A stretch of 50,856 bases of DNA from Streptomyces sp. rh34 (GCF_002551245.1 NZ_NTGZ01000019.1:1-50856), one strand, 5' to 3'. Shown: positions 23,736 through 32,354, counted from the first letter of the stretch. Notes: generated from the sequence alone by a model not told the origin. Made by a program: numbers and translations.

Positions 23736-25106
23736 TCAGGCGGGAGCCGGCAGGGTCACCTTCTGCTCGGCACCGCGGACGTCGTCCTGGCCGAAGGCCT
23801 CCAGCGGGGAGGACGAGGCCGAGTTGTACGCGTCGTGGTCGAGGATCTTCTCCCGGGCCGAGACGATCACCGGGACCAGCGCCTGGCCGGCCACGTTGGT
23901 GGCGGTGCGCATCATGTCGAGGATCGGGTCGATGGCCATCAGCAGGCCGACGCCCTCCAGCGGGAGGCCCAGCGTGGAGAGGGTGAGGGTCAGCATGACC
24001 GTCGCGCCGGTGAGCCCGGCGGTGGCCGCCGAGCCGATCACCGAGACGAAGGCGATCAGGAGGTAGTCGCCGATGCCCAGCTGCACGTCGAAGATCTGCG
24101 CGATGAAGATCGCGGCCAGCGCCGGGTAGATCGCGGCGCAGCCGTCCATCTTCGTGGTCGCGCCGAACGGGACGGCGAAGGAGGCGTACTCCTTCGGAAC
24201 GCCGAGGCGCTCGGTGACCTTCTGGGTGACCGGCATGGTGCCGACCGAGGAGCGGGAGACGAAGGCGAGCTGGATCGCGGGCCAGGCGCCCTTGTAGAAC
24301 TGGAGCGGGCTGACCTTGGCGACGGTGGCCAGGAGCAGCGGGTAGACGCCGAACATCACCAGGGCGCAGCCGATGTAGACGTCGGCGGTGAACGTCGCGT
24401 ACTTGCCGATGAGGTCCCAGCCGTAGTCGGCGATGGCGTAGCCGATGAGGCCGACGGTGCCGATCGGGGCGAGGCGGATGACCCACCACAGGGCCTTCTG
24501 GAGCAGCTCCAGGACCAACTGGCTGAGGGTGAGGATCGGCTTGGCCTTCTCGCCGAGCTTGAGGGCGGCGATTCCGGCGACGGCGGCCATGAACACGATC
24601 TGGAGCACGTTCAGCTCGGTGAACGGCGTGATCACGTTGTCCGGGACGATGCCGGTCAGGAAGTCGATCCAGCTGCCCTTGGTCTCGGAGAGCGCGCCGT
24701 CCTTCGGCGTGAGGCCGGTGCCGGAGCCCGGGTTGGTGATCAGGCCGATCGCGAGGCCGATGGCGACCGCGATCAGCGAGGTGATCATGAACCAGAGCAG
24801 GGTGCGGGTCGCGAGCCGGGCGGCGTTGTTGACCTGGCGCAGGTTGGTGATCGACACGAGGATCGCGAAGAAGACCAGCGGGGCGACGGCCAGCTTCAGC
24901 AGCTGGACGAAGAGCGAGCCGATCTCGTCGAGGGTGGTGACGAGCCAGCCGAGGTCCTGGCTGCGGGCCAGCCAGCCGAGCAGCACGCCGAGGACCAGAC
25001 CGGCGACGATCTGGGCCCAGAACGGGACCCTGGGTATACGGAAACCGGGGCCGGAGCCGGTGGGCTGCTCGGCCTCGGGGGCGGCGGACGCGGGGTTCGC
25101 GGACAC
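23736..25106 (-). CDS. Dicarboxylate/amino acid:cation symporter (DAACS family)
   Basis: The 456-residue membrane protein matches Na+ or H+ coupled glutamate/dicarboxylate symporters (GltP/DctA fold). Hallmarks are the serine-rich reentrant loop SRSSVGTMPVT, the FAVPFGATTKMDGCA motif and AIDPILDMMRTATNVAGQ, which carries the Asp and Asn that bind cation and substrate. GTG at 25106 is chosen because GGAG lies seven bases upstream; the upstream-extended frame is Arg/Pro-rich and not membrane-like. The substrate could be C4-dicarboxylate, glutamate or aspartate. It appears monocistronic, with a terminator at 23661-23711. Confidence 0.92.
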   Translation of the reverse strand: MSANPASAAPEAEQPTGSGPGFRIPRVPFWAQIVAGLVLGVLLGWLARSQDLGWLVTTLDEIGSLFVQLLKLAVAPLVFFAILVSITNLRQVNNAARLATRTLLWFMITSLIAVAIGLAIGLITNPGSGTGLTPKDGALSETKGSWIDFLTGIVPDNVITPFTELNVLQIVFMAAVAGIAALKLGEKAKPILTLSQLVLELLQKALWWVIRLAPIGTVGLIGYAIADYGWDLIGKYATFTADVYIGCALVMFGVYPLLLATVAKVSPLQFYKGAWPAIQLAFVSRSSVGTMPVTQKVTERLGVPKEYASFAVPFGATTKMDGCAAIYPALAAIFIAQIFDVQLGIGDYLLIAFVSVIGSAATAGLTGATVMLTLTLSTLGLPLEGVGLLMAIDPILDMMRTATNVAGQALVPVIVSAREKILDHDAYNSASSSPLEAFGQDDVRGAEQKVTLPAPA

Positions 25107-25561
25107 GGACACACTCCAACTGGGGACGCATCGGGACGCACGGATCCATCCGTGCGGTCGTGCGGTGGAACGGGGACGGGGTCGCGGCGCCCGCGTCGAG
25201 GGGCGGCGCCGCTGCATGATGCCGTATCAGACCTCGCGGCAACAGACCGCGGACATACAGCGGCAGAGATCGACATGCAGGCGCGCCACGAGCGGGATGC
25301 TCGCGGCATGGCGGAGGCGCACAGCTGTCTTCACATCGAATACGTTAACACTTGAACTTTGAGAACCTCAAAGCCTTTCTTTGGCTCCCCGGTAGGGCCT
25401 CGCCGTGCGGAGAAGGCCGGAAAGCGCCGGAACACGGCGCAGAACGCCGCGGACCCCGGTGCTGGAGCCTGTCGGCTCCGGCCCGGGGTCCGGCGGAGAA
25501 GGGGTGCGCACGGGGTGCGCGTGTGAGGAAGCTTACGTGGCGCCTACAGGTGGTGCAGGTG
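25107..25561 (-). promoter_or_regulatory. Symporter promoter region with 17-bp palindrome
   Basis: This 455-base gap has no gene I can support. An AT-rich patch at 25330-25385 contains the palindrome CTTTGAGAACCTCAAAG (25357-25373, seven-base arms), about 250 bases upstream of the symporter start. It could be an operator or part of a long leader. The rest includes the terminator described separately; the 25200-25320 stretch has no codon bias. Confidence 0.45.
25451..25491 (-). terminator. Terminator downstream of the DUF4229 gene
   Basis: Nested arms GGACCCCGG (25451-25459) / CCGGGGTCC (25483-25491) and GGAGCC (25464-25469) / GGCTCC (25474-25479) form a two-part hairpin with a four-base loop. 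It lies 71 bases beyond the stop of the DUF4229 gene. Confidence 0.75.
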
Positions 25562-25855
25562 CTACTGGACCGCGTCCTCGCGGGTGCGGTTGGCATCGAG
25601 GCGCGCCTTGGTGCGGTCGACGGTGGTGACGATCTGCTCGGACATCTCGTCACGCTGCTTGCGCAGCAGCACGTAGCTGAGCGGGGCGGAGAGGAGGAGG
25701 CCGAGGAGGATCACCCAGACGACGTTGGAGCCCCCGAGCCCTGCGGGCACCAGCCCGAAGTGAACGGCGACACCGGCGGCGAGGAAGCAGCCGACGAAGA
25801 TCAGCAGGCGCAACGCCGTGTAACGGATCAAGGCGCTCGGCTTGGCAGCGGACAC
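25562..25855 (-). CDS. DUF4229-family small membrane protein
   Basis: The 97-residue product has two transmembrane stretches (LRLLIFVGCFLAAGVAVHFG and VVWVILLGLLLSAPLSYVLL) and a charged C-terminal tail (RKQRDEMSEQIV...) predicted cytoplasmic. Length and layout fit DUF4229, an actinobacterial family of unknown function. GTG at 25855 has a weak AGAGAGGG element upstream. In S. coelicolor and relatives, from memory, this gene also lies close to the menaquinone genes. No role can be stated. Confidence 0.8.
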   Translation of the reverse strand: MSAAKPSALIRYTALRLLIFVGCFLAAGVAVHFGLVPAGLGGSNVVWVILLGLLLSAPLSYVLLRKQRDEMSEQIVTTVDRTKARLDANRTREDAVQ

Positions 25856-25932
25856 GGCTGGCCCTCTCTCTTCCCATGGACTCTCGACACGCTTCTGCCC
25901 GTCCAGTGAAGCATGGTCCGAATTCTCTCGGT

Positions 25933-26469
25933 TCAGGGGGTTGCCGGGCCCAGCGGGAGGAGCATGACGATGTCGTCCCGGTCGTCGCCGGGGGCGACCC
26001 GGATCGCGTCAGGCACCCGGCCGACCTCCTTGTAGCCGCAGGCGGCGTAGAAGCGGTCGGCACCGGTGCCGCCCCGGCAGGTGAGGCGGATCGCCTCGAT
26101 GCCCTCGACGGAACGGGCGGCCTCGGCGGCGGCGGTCATGAGGTCGCGGCCGTACCCCTTGCCCTGGTGGCGGGGGTGGACCATGACGGTGTAGAGCCAC
26201 AGCCAGTGCTTCATCAGCCGGTGGGTGTTCAGGGCGAGAAAGGCGGTGGCGGCGACGGCCCCGCCCTCGTCCCGGCCGACCACCAGCCGGGTGCGACCGT
26301 CCTCGATGGCGACCAGGTGCTTCAGCAGCTCGGGGCGGATCTCCTCGGCCGTGACGGGCGGAACGAAGCCGACGGCTCCGCCCGCGTTGGAGACATCGGC
26401 CCAGAGGGCGGTGATGCCGTCGCGCAGGGCGGGGGTGAACGAGGGATCCAGCTCGAAGGTAAGCGCCAT
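25933..26469 (-). CDS. GNAT-family N-acetyltransferase
   Basis: The 178-residue protein has a full GNAT domain: VMVHPRHQGKGYGRDLM carries the acetyl-CoA-binding Q/RxxGxG/A motif (about 115-121), and DRFYAACGYKEVG is the usual final loop and strand. It transfers an acetyl group from acetyl-CoA to an amine, alcohol or protein; the acceptor is unknown. ATG at 26469 has no clear ribosome binding site, and it may be translated from a short leader. It stands between the DUF4229 gene and mqnE with its own spacing. Confidence 0.88.
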   Translation of the reverse strand: MALTFELDPSFTPALRDGITALWADVSNAGGAVGFVPPVTAEEIRPELLKHLVAIEDGRTRLVVGRDEGGAVAATAFLALNTHRLMKHWLWLYTVMVHPRHQGKGYGRDLMTAAAEAARSVEGIEAIRLTCRGGTGADRFYAACGYKEVGRVPDAIRVAPGDDRDDIVMLLPLGPATP

Positions 26470-26522
26470 AGGGGCAGACTAGCCATTACGTCTCATTCAC
26501 CTCAACCCTGTCCGGAACGCGA

Positions 26523-26557
26523 GAAAGCCCCGGCCGGGGACGGCGGCCGGGGCTTTC
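26523..26557 (-). terminator. Terminator after mqnE
   Basis: GAAAGCCCCGGCC (26523-26535) pairs exactly with GGCCGGGGCTTTC (26545-26557) across a nine-base loop. On the minus strand it follows the mqnE stop by 29 bases and carries a short T run at its foot. Confidence 0.9.
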
Positions 26558-26586
26558 GCCCGGTGCGGGTTCGGGCAGGGCGCGTG

Positions 26587-27750
26587 TCAGACGCGCATCG
26601 GCTGCGGCGACTCGCGCCGGTCCGCCTCGGGACCCGGGTACTCGCGCAGGATCTCGTACCGGGTGTTCCGCTCGACCGGCCGGAAACCGGCGTCGCGGAT
26701 CAGGTCCAGCAGATCCTCACGGCCGAGCTTGTTCGGCGTGCCGAAGTCGTCGGCGTCGTGCGTGATCTTGTACTCGACGACCGAGCCGTCCATGTCGTCC
26801 GCGCCGTGCTGCAGCGCGAGCTGGGCGGTCTGCACACCGTGCATCACCCAGAACACCTTGACGTGCGGCACGTTGTCGAAGAGCAGCCGGGAGACCGCGA
26901 AGGTCTTCAGCGCCTCGGCGCCGGTCGCCATCGTGGTGCGCGCCTGGAGCTTGTTGCGGACCTTGCCGTCCTTCATGTCCACGAAGTCGTGCTGGTAGCG
27001 CAGCGGGATGAAGACCTGGAAGCCGCCGGTCTCGTCCTGCATCTCCCGCAGCCTCAGCACGTGGTCGACGCGGTGACGGGGCTCCTCGATGTGCCCGTAC
27101 AGCATCGTCGCGGGGGTCTTGAGCCCCTTCTCGTGCGCGAGGCGGTGGATGCGCGACCAGTCCTCCCAGTGGGTGCGGTGGTCGACGATGTGCTGGCGGA
27201 TCTCCCAGTCGAAGATCTCCGCGCCGCCGCCGGTCAGCGATTCGAGACCGGCTTCGATCAGCTCGTCGAGGATCTCGGAGGCGGAGAGGCCGGAGATCGT
27301 CTCGAAGTGGTGGATCTCCGTCGCCGTGAACGCCTTCAGCGCGACCTCGGGCAGGGCTTCCTTCAGCGCGCTGAGCGAGCGCGGGTAGTAGCGCCACGGG
27401 AGGGTGGGGTGCAGACCGTTGACGATGTGCAGCTCGGTGAGGTTCTCGCCCTGCATCGCCTTGGCGAGACGGACGGCCTCCTCGATGCGCATCGTGTACG
27501 CGTCCTTCTCGCCCGGCTTGCGCTGGAACGAGCAGTACGCGCACGAGGCGGTGCACACGTTGGTCATGTTGAGGTGCCGGTTGACGTTGAAGTGCACCAC
27601 GTCGCCGTTCTTGCGCGTGCGCACCTCGTGCGCCAGCCCGCCCAGCCACGCCAGGTCGTCCGAGGCGTAGAGGGCGATCCCGTCCTCGCGGGTCAGCCGC
27701 TCGCCGGCCCGGACCTTCTCCTCCAGCTCGCGCTTGAGTCCCGCGTCCAC
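26587..27750 (-). CDS. mqnE: Aminofutalosine synthase MqnE (radical SAM)
   Basis: The 387-residue enzyme joins the chorismate-derived 3-enolpyruvylbenzoate to SAM-derived adenosine, making aminofutalosine in the futalosine menaquinone pathway. The radical-SAM CxxxCxxC cluster is C66-C70-C73 in VCTASCAYCSFQRKPGEK, within a TIM-barrel; later conserved parts include HIVNGLHPTLPWRYYPRSL and SSLTGGGAEIF-like segments. GTG at 27750 is chosen over the in-frame ATG at 27765 because GGGAGG sits seven bases upstream. It is downstream of the Lrp/AsnC gene (49-base gap) on the same strand and ends at a strong terminator. mqnA, mqnB, mqnC and mqnD are not in this window. Confidence 0.95.
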   Translation of the reverse strand: MDAGLKRELEEKVRAGERLTREDGIALYASDDLAWLGGLAHEVRTRKNGDVVHFNVNRHLNMTNVCTASCAYCSFQRKPGEKDAYTMRIEEAVRLAKAMQGENLTELHIVNGLHPTLPWRYYPRSLSALKEALPEVALKAFTATEIHHFETISGLSASEILDELIEAGLESLTGGGAEIFDWEIRQHIVDHRTHWEDWSRIHRLAHEKGLKTPATMLYGHIEEPRHRVDHVLRLREMQDETGGFQVFIPLRYQHDFVDMKDGKVRNKLQARTTMATGAEALKTFAVSRLLFDNVPHVKVFWVMHGVQTAQLALQHGADDMDGSVVEYKITHDADDFGTPNKLGREDLLDLIRDAGFRPVERNTRYEILREYPGPEADRRESPQPMRV

Positions 27751-27799
27751 TAGGCCGCCTCCCATATCTCCGTGTATCAGACTCCGACCAACCGTACGC

Positions 27800-28255
27800 C
27801 TACGCCTCTTCGGGGAGTTCTCCGACCCGGTTCTCCCACTTGGTGGAGAGCACGATCGTCGTACGCGTCCGGGAGACGCCCTTCGTGCCGCTGAGGCGGC
27901 GGATCGTCTTCTCCAGGCCGTCCACGTCGCCGACCCGGACCTTGAGCATGTACGAGTCGTCGCCCGCGATGAACCAGGCGTCCTCGATCTCCGCGAGGTC
28001 CTTCAGCCGGTGCGCCACGTCCTCGTGGTCGGCCGCGTCCGAGAGCGAGATCCCGATCAGCGCGGTCACGCCGAGCCCCAGCGACGCGGAGTCGACGGTG
28101 GCGCGGTAGCCGGTGATGACCCCGGCGGTTTCCAGCCGGTTGATGCGGTCGGTGACGCTGGGCCCGGAGAGCCCCACGAGCCGTCCCAGCTCGGCGTACG
28201 AGGCCCTGCCGTTCTCCCTGAGGGCCTGGATGAGCTGCCTGTCCACCGCGTCCAT
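27800..28255 (-). CDS. Lrp/AsnC-family transcriptional regulator
   Basis: This 151-residue protein has the Lrp winged HTH (MDAVDRQLIQALRENGRASY, then LGRLVGLSGPSVTDRINRLE, about 1-50) and the C-terminal RAM/AsnC ligand domain (about 65-145) with IEDAWFIAGDDSYMLKVRV. ATG at 28255 is preferred; an ATG at 28273 would add six residues. It is transcribed toward mqnE and divergent from the small gene at 28389, so it sits within the menaquinone cluster. Control of the menaquinone genes or of itself by an amino acid is plausible but not shown. Confidence 0.9.
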   Translation of the reverse strand: MDAVDRQLIQALRENGRASYAELGRLVGLSGPSVTDRINRLETAGVITGYRATVDSASLGLGVTALIGISLSDAADHEDVAHRLKDLAEIEDAWFIAGDDSYMLKVRVGDVDGLEKTIRRLSGTKGVSRTRTTIVLSTKWENRVGELPEEA

Positions 28256-28300
28256 ATGACTGAAACCTTCCATTGTTCAGCAGTACCGCGAGTTTACGTG

Positions 28301-28306
28301 TAGAAT
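28301..28306 (+). promoter_or_regulatory. Possible -10 element TAGAAT
   Basis: TAGAAT lies 83 bases upstream of the small gene at 28389 in an AT-richer stretch, agreeing with the TAGRAT -10 consensus of the main Streptomyces sigma factor. No well-spaced -35 TTGAC is evident, so support is moderate. Confidence 0.4.
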
Positions 28307-28388
28307 CTAAGGCATGCGGGGCTGACACCCTGCAAATCTTCTAGAACATCCAAGAAACGCTTTCGAATCTTCAGGAGTGAACTTCACC

Positions 28389-28523
28389 GTGTACACGATC
28401 GAGATGGCCTACGCCCGGATGCGCGAGCTGCAGGACCTGGCCAACCGCTCGCGTGCCCACCAGCCCGCCGCCGCGCACCGCGTCGACAAGACCCGCACCC
28501 CGCGCGCGCACAAACAGCGCTGA
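28389..28523 (+). CDS. Conserved-looking 44-codon small basic protein
   Basis: I do not recognise a family. The 44-residue product begins MYTIEMAYARMRELQDLANR, continues with Arg, His and Pro-rich residues and ends RAHKQR; a helix-forming N-terminal half precedes a basic tail. Third codon positions are almost entirely G or C, like true genes around it. AGGAG at 28373-28377 precedes GTG 28389 by 11 bases; GTG 28377 would add four residues. It starts 133 bases from the divergent Lrp/AsnC gene and ends seven bases from the convergent mqnM gene. An RNA-binding or membrane-tethering role is guesswork. Confidence 0.72.
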   Translation: MYTIEMAYARMRELQDLANRSRAHQPAAAHRVDKTRTPRAHKQR

Positions 28524-28530
28524 CCAGGTC

Positions 28531-29217
28531 CTATCGGTCCTGAGCGCCTCGGGAACCGCCACCGAGCTCTCCTTCCCAACGGCGGTACAGCCGGTGCGGC
28601 ACGCCGCCCGCGTCCAGCACCCGGCCCGCGACGAAATCCACCAGATCCTGGATGTGCGTCGCACCCGCGTAGAACGCCGGAGAGGCGGGCAGCACGACCG
28701 CGCCCGCCTCGTCCAGGGCCACCATCTGCTTCAGCGTCTGGCCGCTCAGCGGCGTCTCGCGCACCGCGACGACGAGCGGGCGGCGCTCCTTGAGCGTCAC
28801 GCTCGCGGCCCGCTGGAGCAGATCCTTCGACAGACCGAGCGCCACTCCGGCCACACAGGCCGTCGAGGCCGGCACGATGAGCATCCCCCGCGCCGGGTAC
28901 GACCCGGAGGACGGCCCGGCCGCCAGATCACCGGCGGACCAGTGGCGTACGCGCTCCAGCTCCGCGTCCCCCAACGCGAACGCGTCCGGCTTCCCGTCGG
29001 CCCCCCGCTCCAGCCAGGTCCGCAGATCCTCGCGCCAGTGCCCGTCCCGGAACGCGATGCCCGTCTCGTCCAGCAGCGTGAGCCGCGAGGCCCGGCTCAC
29101 CACCAGGTCCACGCTCTCGCCCGCCGCCAGCAGCCCGCGCAGAACGGCGGCCGCGAACGGGGTACCCGAAGCGCCCGACACCCCGACAATCCAAGGCCGC
29201 CGCTGCTGATGAGTCAC
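28531..29217 (-). CDS. mqnM: Flavin prenyltransferase, UbiX-like (MqnM)
   Basis: The 228-residue flavoprotein has the UbiX start WIVGVSGASGTPFA (FMN-binding loop) and the PASTACVAGVALGLSKDL plus KERRPLVVAVRETPLSGQTL segments, with the RPLV-AVRE-PL pattern of the dimethylallyl phosphate site. It makes prenylated FMN, the cofactor of the UbiD-type enzyme MqnL at 30897-32354. The GTG at 29217 is the start; upstream codons do not fit. A rhomboid gene on the opposite strand separates it from mqnP. From memory S. coelicolor has the same arrangement. Confidence 0.92.
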   Translation of the reverse strand: MTHQQRRPWIVGVSGASGTPFAAAVLRGLLAAGESVDLVVSRASRLTLLDETGIAFRDGHWREDLRTWLERGADGKPDAFALGDAELERVRHWSAGDLAAGPSSGSYPARGMLIVPASTACVAGVALGLSKDLLQRAASVTLKERRPLVVAVRETPLSGQTLKQMVALDEAGAVVLPASPAFYAGATHIQDLVDFVAGRVLDAGGVPHRLYRRWEGELGGGSRGAQDR

Positions 29218-29337
29218 TGAAGTCCTGGATTCCACACCCGCGAGCCTATCCGCCACGCCGTCCCGCCCGGCACCCGGAACCGGGCGGGCGCCGCAGACGT
29301 TCACCGGGTGACGGGCAACCCGGGGCAGGGGCAGACC

Positions 29338-29964
29338 ATGGGCGACTACTGGACCACCGACCGCACCGCGGGCAACGGCACCACCGGCGGTGCGCGGGCC
29401 CTGACCGCCGGGATCCTGATGGCGGGCTGGGTGGCCCTGCTGTGGGTCCTCGAAGGGATCGACACGGCCACGGGCAACGCCCTGGACACCTACGGCATCA
29501 GCCCGCGCGAGACGGCGGAGCTGCGGGACGTGGTGCCCGCCGCGTTCCTGCACAGCGGCTGGGAACACCTGGCCTCCAACAGCGTCCCGCTGCTGGTCCT
29601 CGGCTTCATCGCCGCCCTCGCGGGGCTGCGCCGGTTCGCCGCCGTCGTCGTGACGATCATCCTGGTCAGCGGCCTCGGCGTCTGGCTGACCGCCCCGCCG
29701 GACACGGTGACGCTCGGCGCGTCCGGCGTGGTCTTCGGGCTGTTCGGCTATCTGCTGGTCCGCGGCTTCGTGGACCGCCGCCCCTGGGACGTCCTCATAG
29801 GCGTCGGCGTCGCCGTCGTCTACGGCTCGCTGCTGTGGGGCGTCCTGCCGACCGACTCGGGCGTCAGCTGGCAGGGCCACCTGTTCGGGCTGGCCGGCGG
29901 GGTGGCGGCGGCCTTCTTCTTCCGTCGCCCGCGCCGCGCGCCGGACAACCTGGTCACGGTCTGA
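29338..29964 (+). CDS. Rhomboid-family intramembrane serine protease
   Basis: This 208-residue membrane protein has six or so transmembrane segments. The rhomboid catalytic serine is in GASGVVFG (GxSG) and the catalytic histidine in WQGHLFGLAGG. The HSGWEHLASNSVPLLVLG stretch matches the conserved HxxxN of loop/TM2. It would cleave substrate proteins within the membrane. ATG at 29338 follows GGGGCAGGGGCAGACC. It is inserted, in the opposite orientation, between two menaquinone genes and ends six bases from the convergent mqnP end. No substrate can be proposed. Confidence 0.93.
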   Translation: MGDYWTTDRTAGNGTTGGARALTAGILMAGWVALLWVLEGIDTATGNALDTYGISPRETAELRDVVPAAFLHSGWEHLASNSVPLLVLGFIAALAGLRRFAAVVVTIILVSGLGVWLTAPPDTVTLGASGVVFGLFGYLLVRGFVDRRPWDVLIGVGVAVVYGSLLWGVLPTDSGVSWQGHLFGLAGGVAAAFFFRRPRRAPDNLVTV

Positions 29965-29970
29965 GAGGCC

Positions 29971-30900
29971 TCACGGCGTGAGGCCTCGCACCAGCAGGTC
30001 GAGCAGCGCGCAGGCGAACAGCGCGATGCCGATGAAGCCGTTGACGGAGAAGAACGCCCGGTTCAGCCGGGACAGGTCGTGCGGCCGCACCACCCGGTGC
30101 TCGTACACGAACGCCACCGCGACGACGGCCATGCCGATCCAGTAGAAGGCCTCGGCGCCCGTGGCCAGCCCGAACCACACCAGCAGCCCGGTCGTGACCG
30201 CGTGGCACACCCGCGCGCCCCACAGCGCGGCCGGGATCCCGAAGCGCGCCGGGAAGGAGAGCACCCCCTGGGCCCGGTCGGCCTGGACGTCCTGGCAGGC
30301 GAAGATCAGGTCGAAGCCGCCGATCCAGATGCCCACGGCGAGCCCGAGGATCACCGCGTCCCACGACCAGCTGCCCGTCACCGCGAGCCAGGCGCCGACC
30401 GGCCCGATGGCCTGTGCGAGGCCCAGGATGGCGTGCGGGAAGTTCGTGAACCGCTTGCCGTACGGGTAGATCACCATCGGCACGACGGCCAGCGGCGCGA
30501 GCGCCAGGCACAGCGGGTTGAGCAGGGCCGCCGCGCCCAGGAAGACGGCCAGCGCGACGAACGCGCCGGTCCACGCGGACTTCACGGACACCGCGCCGGT
30601 CACCAGCTCACGGCCTGCGGTCCGCGGATTCCGGGCGTCGATCTCCCGGTCGATGATCCGGTTGGCGGCCATCGCGAACGTCCGCAGCCCCACCATCGCC
30701 AGCGTGACGAGCAGCAGCGTCCCCCAGTGGATGGTGCCGTCCAGCAGGAACATCGCGGTCAGCGCGGCGATGTACGCGAACGGCAGCGCGAAGACCGAGT
30801 GCTCGATCATCACGAGCCGCAGGAAGGCCGGTACACCCCCGCGTCGTCGGGGAAGCTCGGCCTCGGCGCTGCCGTCGCCCATCGTGAAGGCGTCGCTCAC
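29971..30900 (-). CDS. mqnP: Menaquinone prenyltransferase, UbiA-like (MqnP)
   Basis: The 309-residue integral membrane prenyltransferase attaches a polyprenyl chain to the futalosine-pathway naphthoate precursor. The first Mg-diphosphate motif is NRIIDREIDARNPRT and the second is DLIFACQDVQADRAQG; about eight hydrophobic segments follow the UbiA pattern. Its GTG start (30898-30900) overlaps the stop of the UbiD-like gene (GTGA), so the two are translationally coupled. The order mqnL-mqnP agrees with the functional link between decarboxylation and prenylation steps. Confidence 0.93.
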   Translation of the reverse strand: MSDAFTMGDGSAEAELPRRRGGVPAFLRLVMIEHSVFALPFAYIAALTAMFLLDGTIHWGTLLLVTLAMVGLRTFAMAANRIIDREIDARNPRTAGRELVTGAVSVKSAWTGAFVALAVFLGAAALLNPLCLALAPLAVVPMVIYPYGKRFTNFPHAILGLAQAIGPVGAWLAVTGSWSWDAVILGLAVGIWIGGFDLIFACQDVQADRAQGVLSFPARFGIPAALWGARVCHAVTTGLLVWFGLATGAEAFYWIGMAVVAVAFVYEHRVVRPHDLSRLNRAFFSVNGFIGIALFACALLDLLVRGLTP

Positions 30901-32354
30901 AGCCCGTATTCCTTCCAGCGACGGTCGACCTTCGCCGCCGTCTCCGGGTCGGAGACGACCATCTCCGGCCATCCGCCGTCCCGGGTGTAGCCCTCCGTGG
31001 GCAGCTTCCGGGTGGCGTCGATGCCCGCCTTGCCGCCCCAGAACTGCTGGTACGAGGCATGGTCCAGGTGGTCGACCGGCCCCTCGGTGACCGTGAGGTC
31101 GCGGGCGTAGTCGGTATTGCCGAGCGCCCGCCAGGCGACCTCGTGCAGATCGTGGACGTCGCAGTCGGCGTCCACCACCACGATCAGCTTGGTCAGCGAC
31201 ATCATGTGCGCGCCCCAGATCGCGCTCATGACCTTCTGGGCGTGCTTCGGGTACTTCTTGTCGATCGAGACGATCGCGCAGTTGTGGAAGCCGCCCGACT
31301 CCGGCAGGTGGTAGTCCACGATGTCCGGCACGATGATCTTCAGCAGCGGCAGGAAGAAACGTTCCGTGGCCCGGCCGAGCGGCCCGTCCTCGGTCGGCGG
31401 GCGGCCCACCACGATGGACTGGAGCAGCGGCCGCTTCCGCATGGTGACGCAGTCGATGGTCAGTGCGGGGAACGGTTCCTGCGGGGTGTAGAAGCCGGTG
31501 TGGTCCCCGAACGGGCCCTCGGGGAGCATCTCGCCCGGCTCCAGCCAGCCCTCGATGACGACCTCCGCCTGCGCGGGGACCTGGAGCGGCACGGTCTTGC
31601 AGTCGACCATCTCGATCCGCTTGCCCTGGATGAACCCGGCGAAGAGGTACTCGTCGATGTCCCCGGGCAGCGGCGCGGTGGAGGCGTACGTCACGGCGGG
31701 CGGCGCGCCGAAGGCGATGGCGACCGGCAGCCGCTCACCGCGCCGGGCGGCGACCTGGTAGTGGTTGGCGCTGTCCTTGTGGATCTGCCAGTGCATCCCG
31801 ATGGTGCGCTTGTCGTGGCGCTGGAGCCGGTAGAGGCCCAGGTTCCGGACGCCGTTCTCGGGGTGCTTGGTGTGGGTGAGGCCGAGGTTGAAGAACGAGC
31901 CGCCGTCCTCGGGCCAGGTGAACAGCGCGGGCAGCTTCTCCAGGTCGACGTCGTCGCCGGTCAGCACCACTTCCTGGACGGGCGCGTCGCCGGACTTCAC
32001 CTTCTTCGGCGGCACGTGCACCATCGAGCCGAGCTTCCCGAAGGCCTCCCGCACCCCGACGAAGCCCTGCGGCAGCTCCGGCTTCAGGAGTCCGCCGATC
32101 TTGTCGCTGATGTCGCTGTACGACTTCAGCCCGAGCGCCTTGAGCAGGCGCCGGTCGGTACCGAAGACGTTCATGGCCAGGGGCATCGAGGCCCCCTTGA
32201 CGTTCTCGAACAGCAGGGCCGGACCGCCCGCCTTGTTGACCCGGTCGACGATCTCGCCGACCTCCAGGTGGGGGTCGACCTCGACCTTGACGCGCTTGAG
32301 ATCACCATCGCGCTCAAGAGCCCGGAGCAGGGAGCGAAGATCGTCGTAAGCCAT
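30897..32354 (-). CDS. mqnL: UbiD-family decarboxylase MqnL
   Basis: The 485-residue enzyme is a prenyl-FMN-dependent UbiD-type decarboxylase acting in the later part of the futalosine menaquinone route. It begins MAYDDLRSLLRALERDGDLK, and the conserved segments PALLFENVKG, GMHWQIHKDSANHY, EGPFGDHTGFY and the late HNCAIVSIDKKYPKHAQKV occur at expected places. The cofactor is made by MqnM. ATG at 32354 has no Shine-Dalgarno, but the sequence before it lacks UbiD homology. It leads the coupled pair with mqnP. Confidence 0.92.
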   Translation of the reverse strand: MAYDDLRSLLRALERDGDLKRVKVEVDPHLEVGEIVDRVNKAGGPALLFENVKGASMPLAMNVFGTDRRLLKALGLKSYSDISDKIGGLLKPELPQGFVGVREAFGKLGSMVHVPPKKVKSGDAPVQEVVLTGDDVDLEKLPALFTWPEDGGSFFNLGLTHTKHPENGVRNLGLYRLQRHDKRTIGMHWQIHKDSANHYQVAARRGERLPVAIAFGAPPAVTYASTAPLPGDIDEYLFAGFIQGKRIEMVDCKTVPLQVPAQAEVVIEGWLEPGEMLPEGPFGDHTGFYTPQEPFPALTIDCVTMRKRPLLQSIVVGRPPTEDGPLGRATERFFLPLLKIIVPDIVDYHLPESGGFHNCAIVSIDKKYPKHAQKVMSAIWGAHMMSLTKLIVVVDADCDVHDLHEVAWRALGNTDYARDLTVTEGPVDHLDHASYQQFWGGKAGIDATRKLPTEGYTRDGGWPEMVVSDPETAAKVDRRWKEYGL

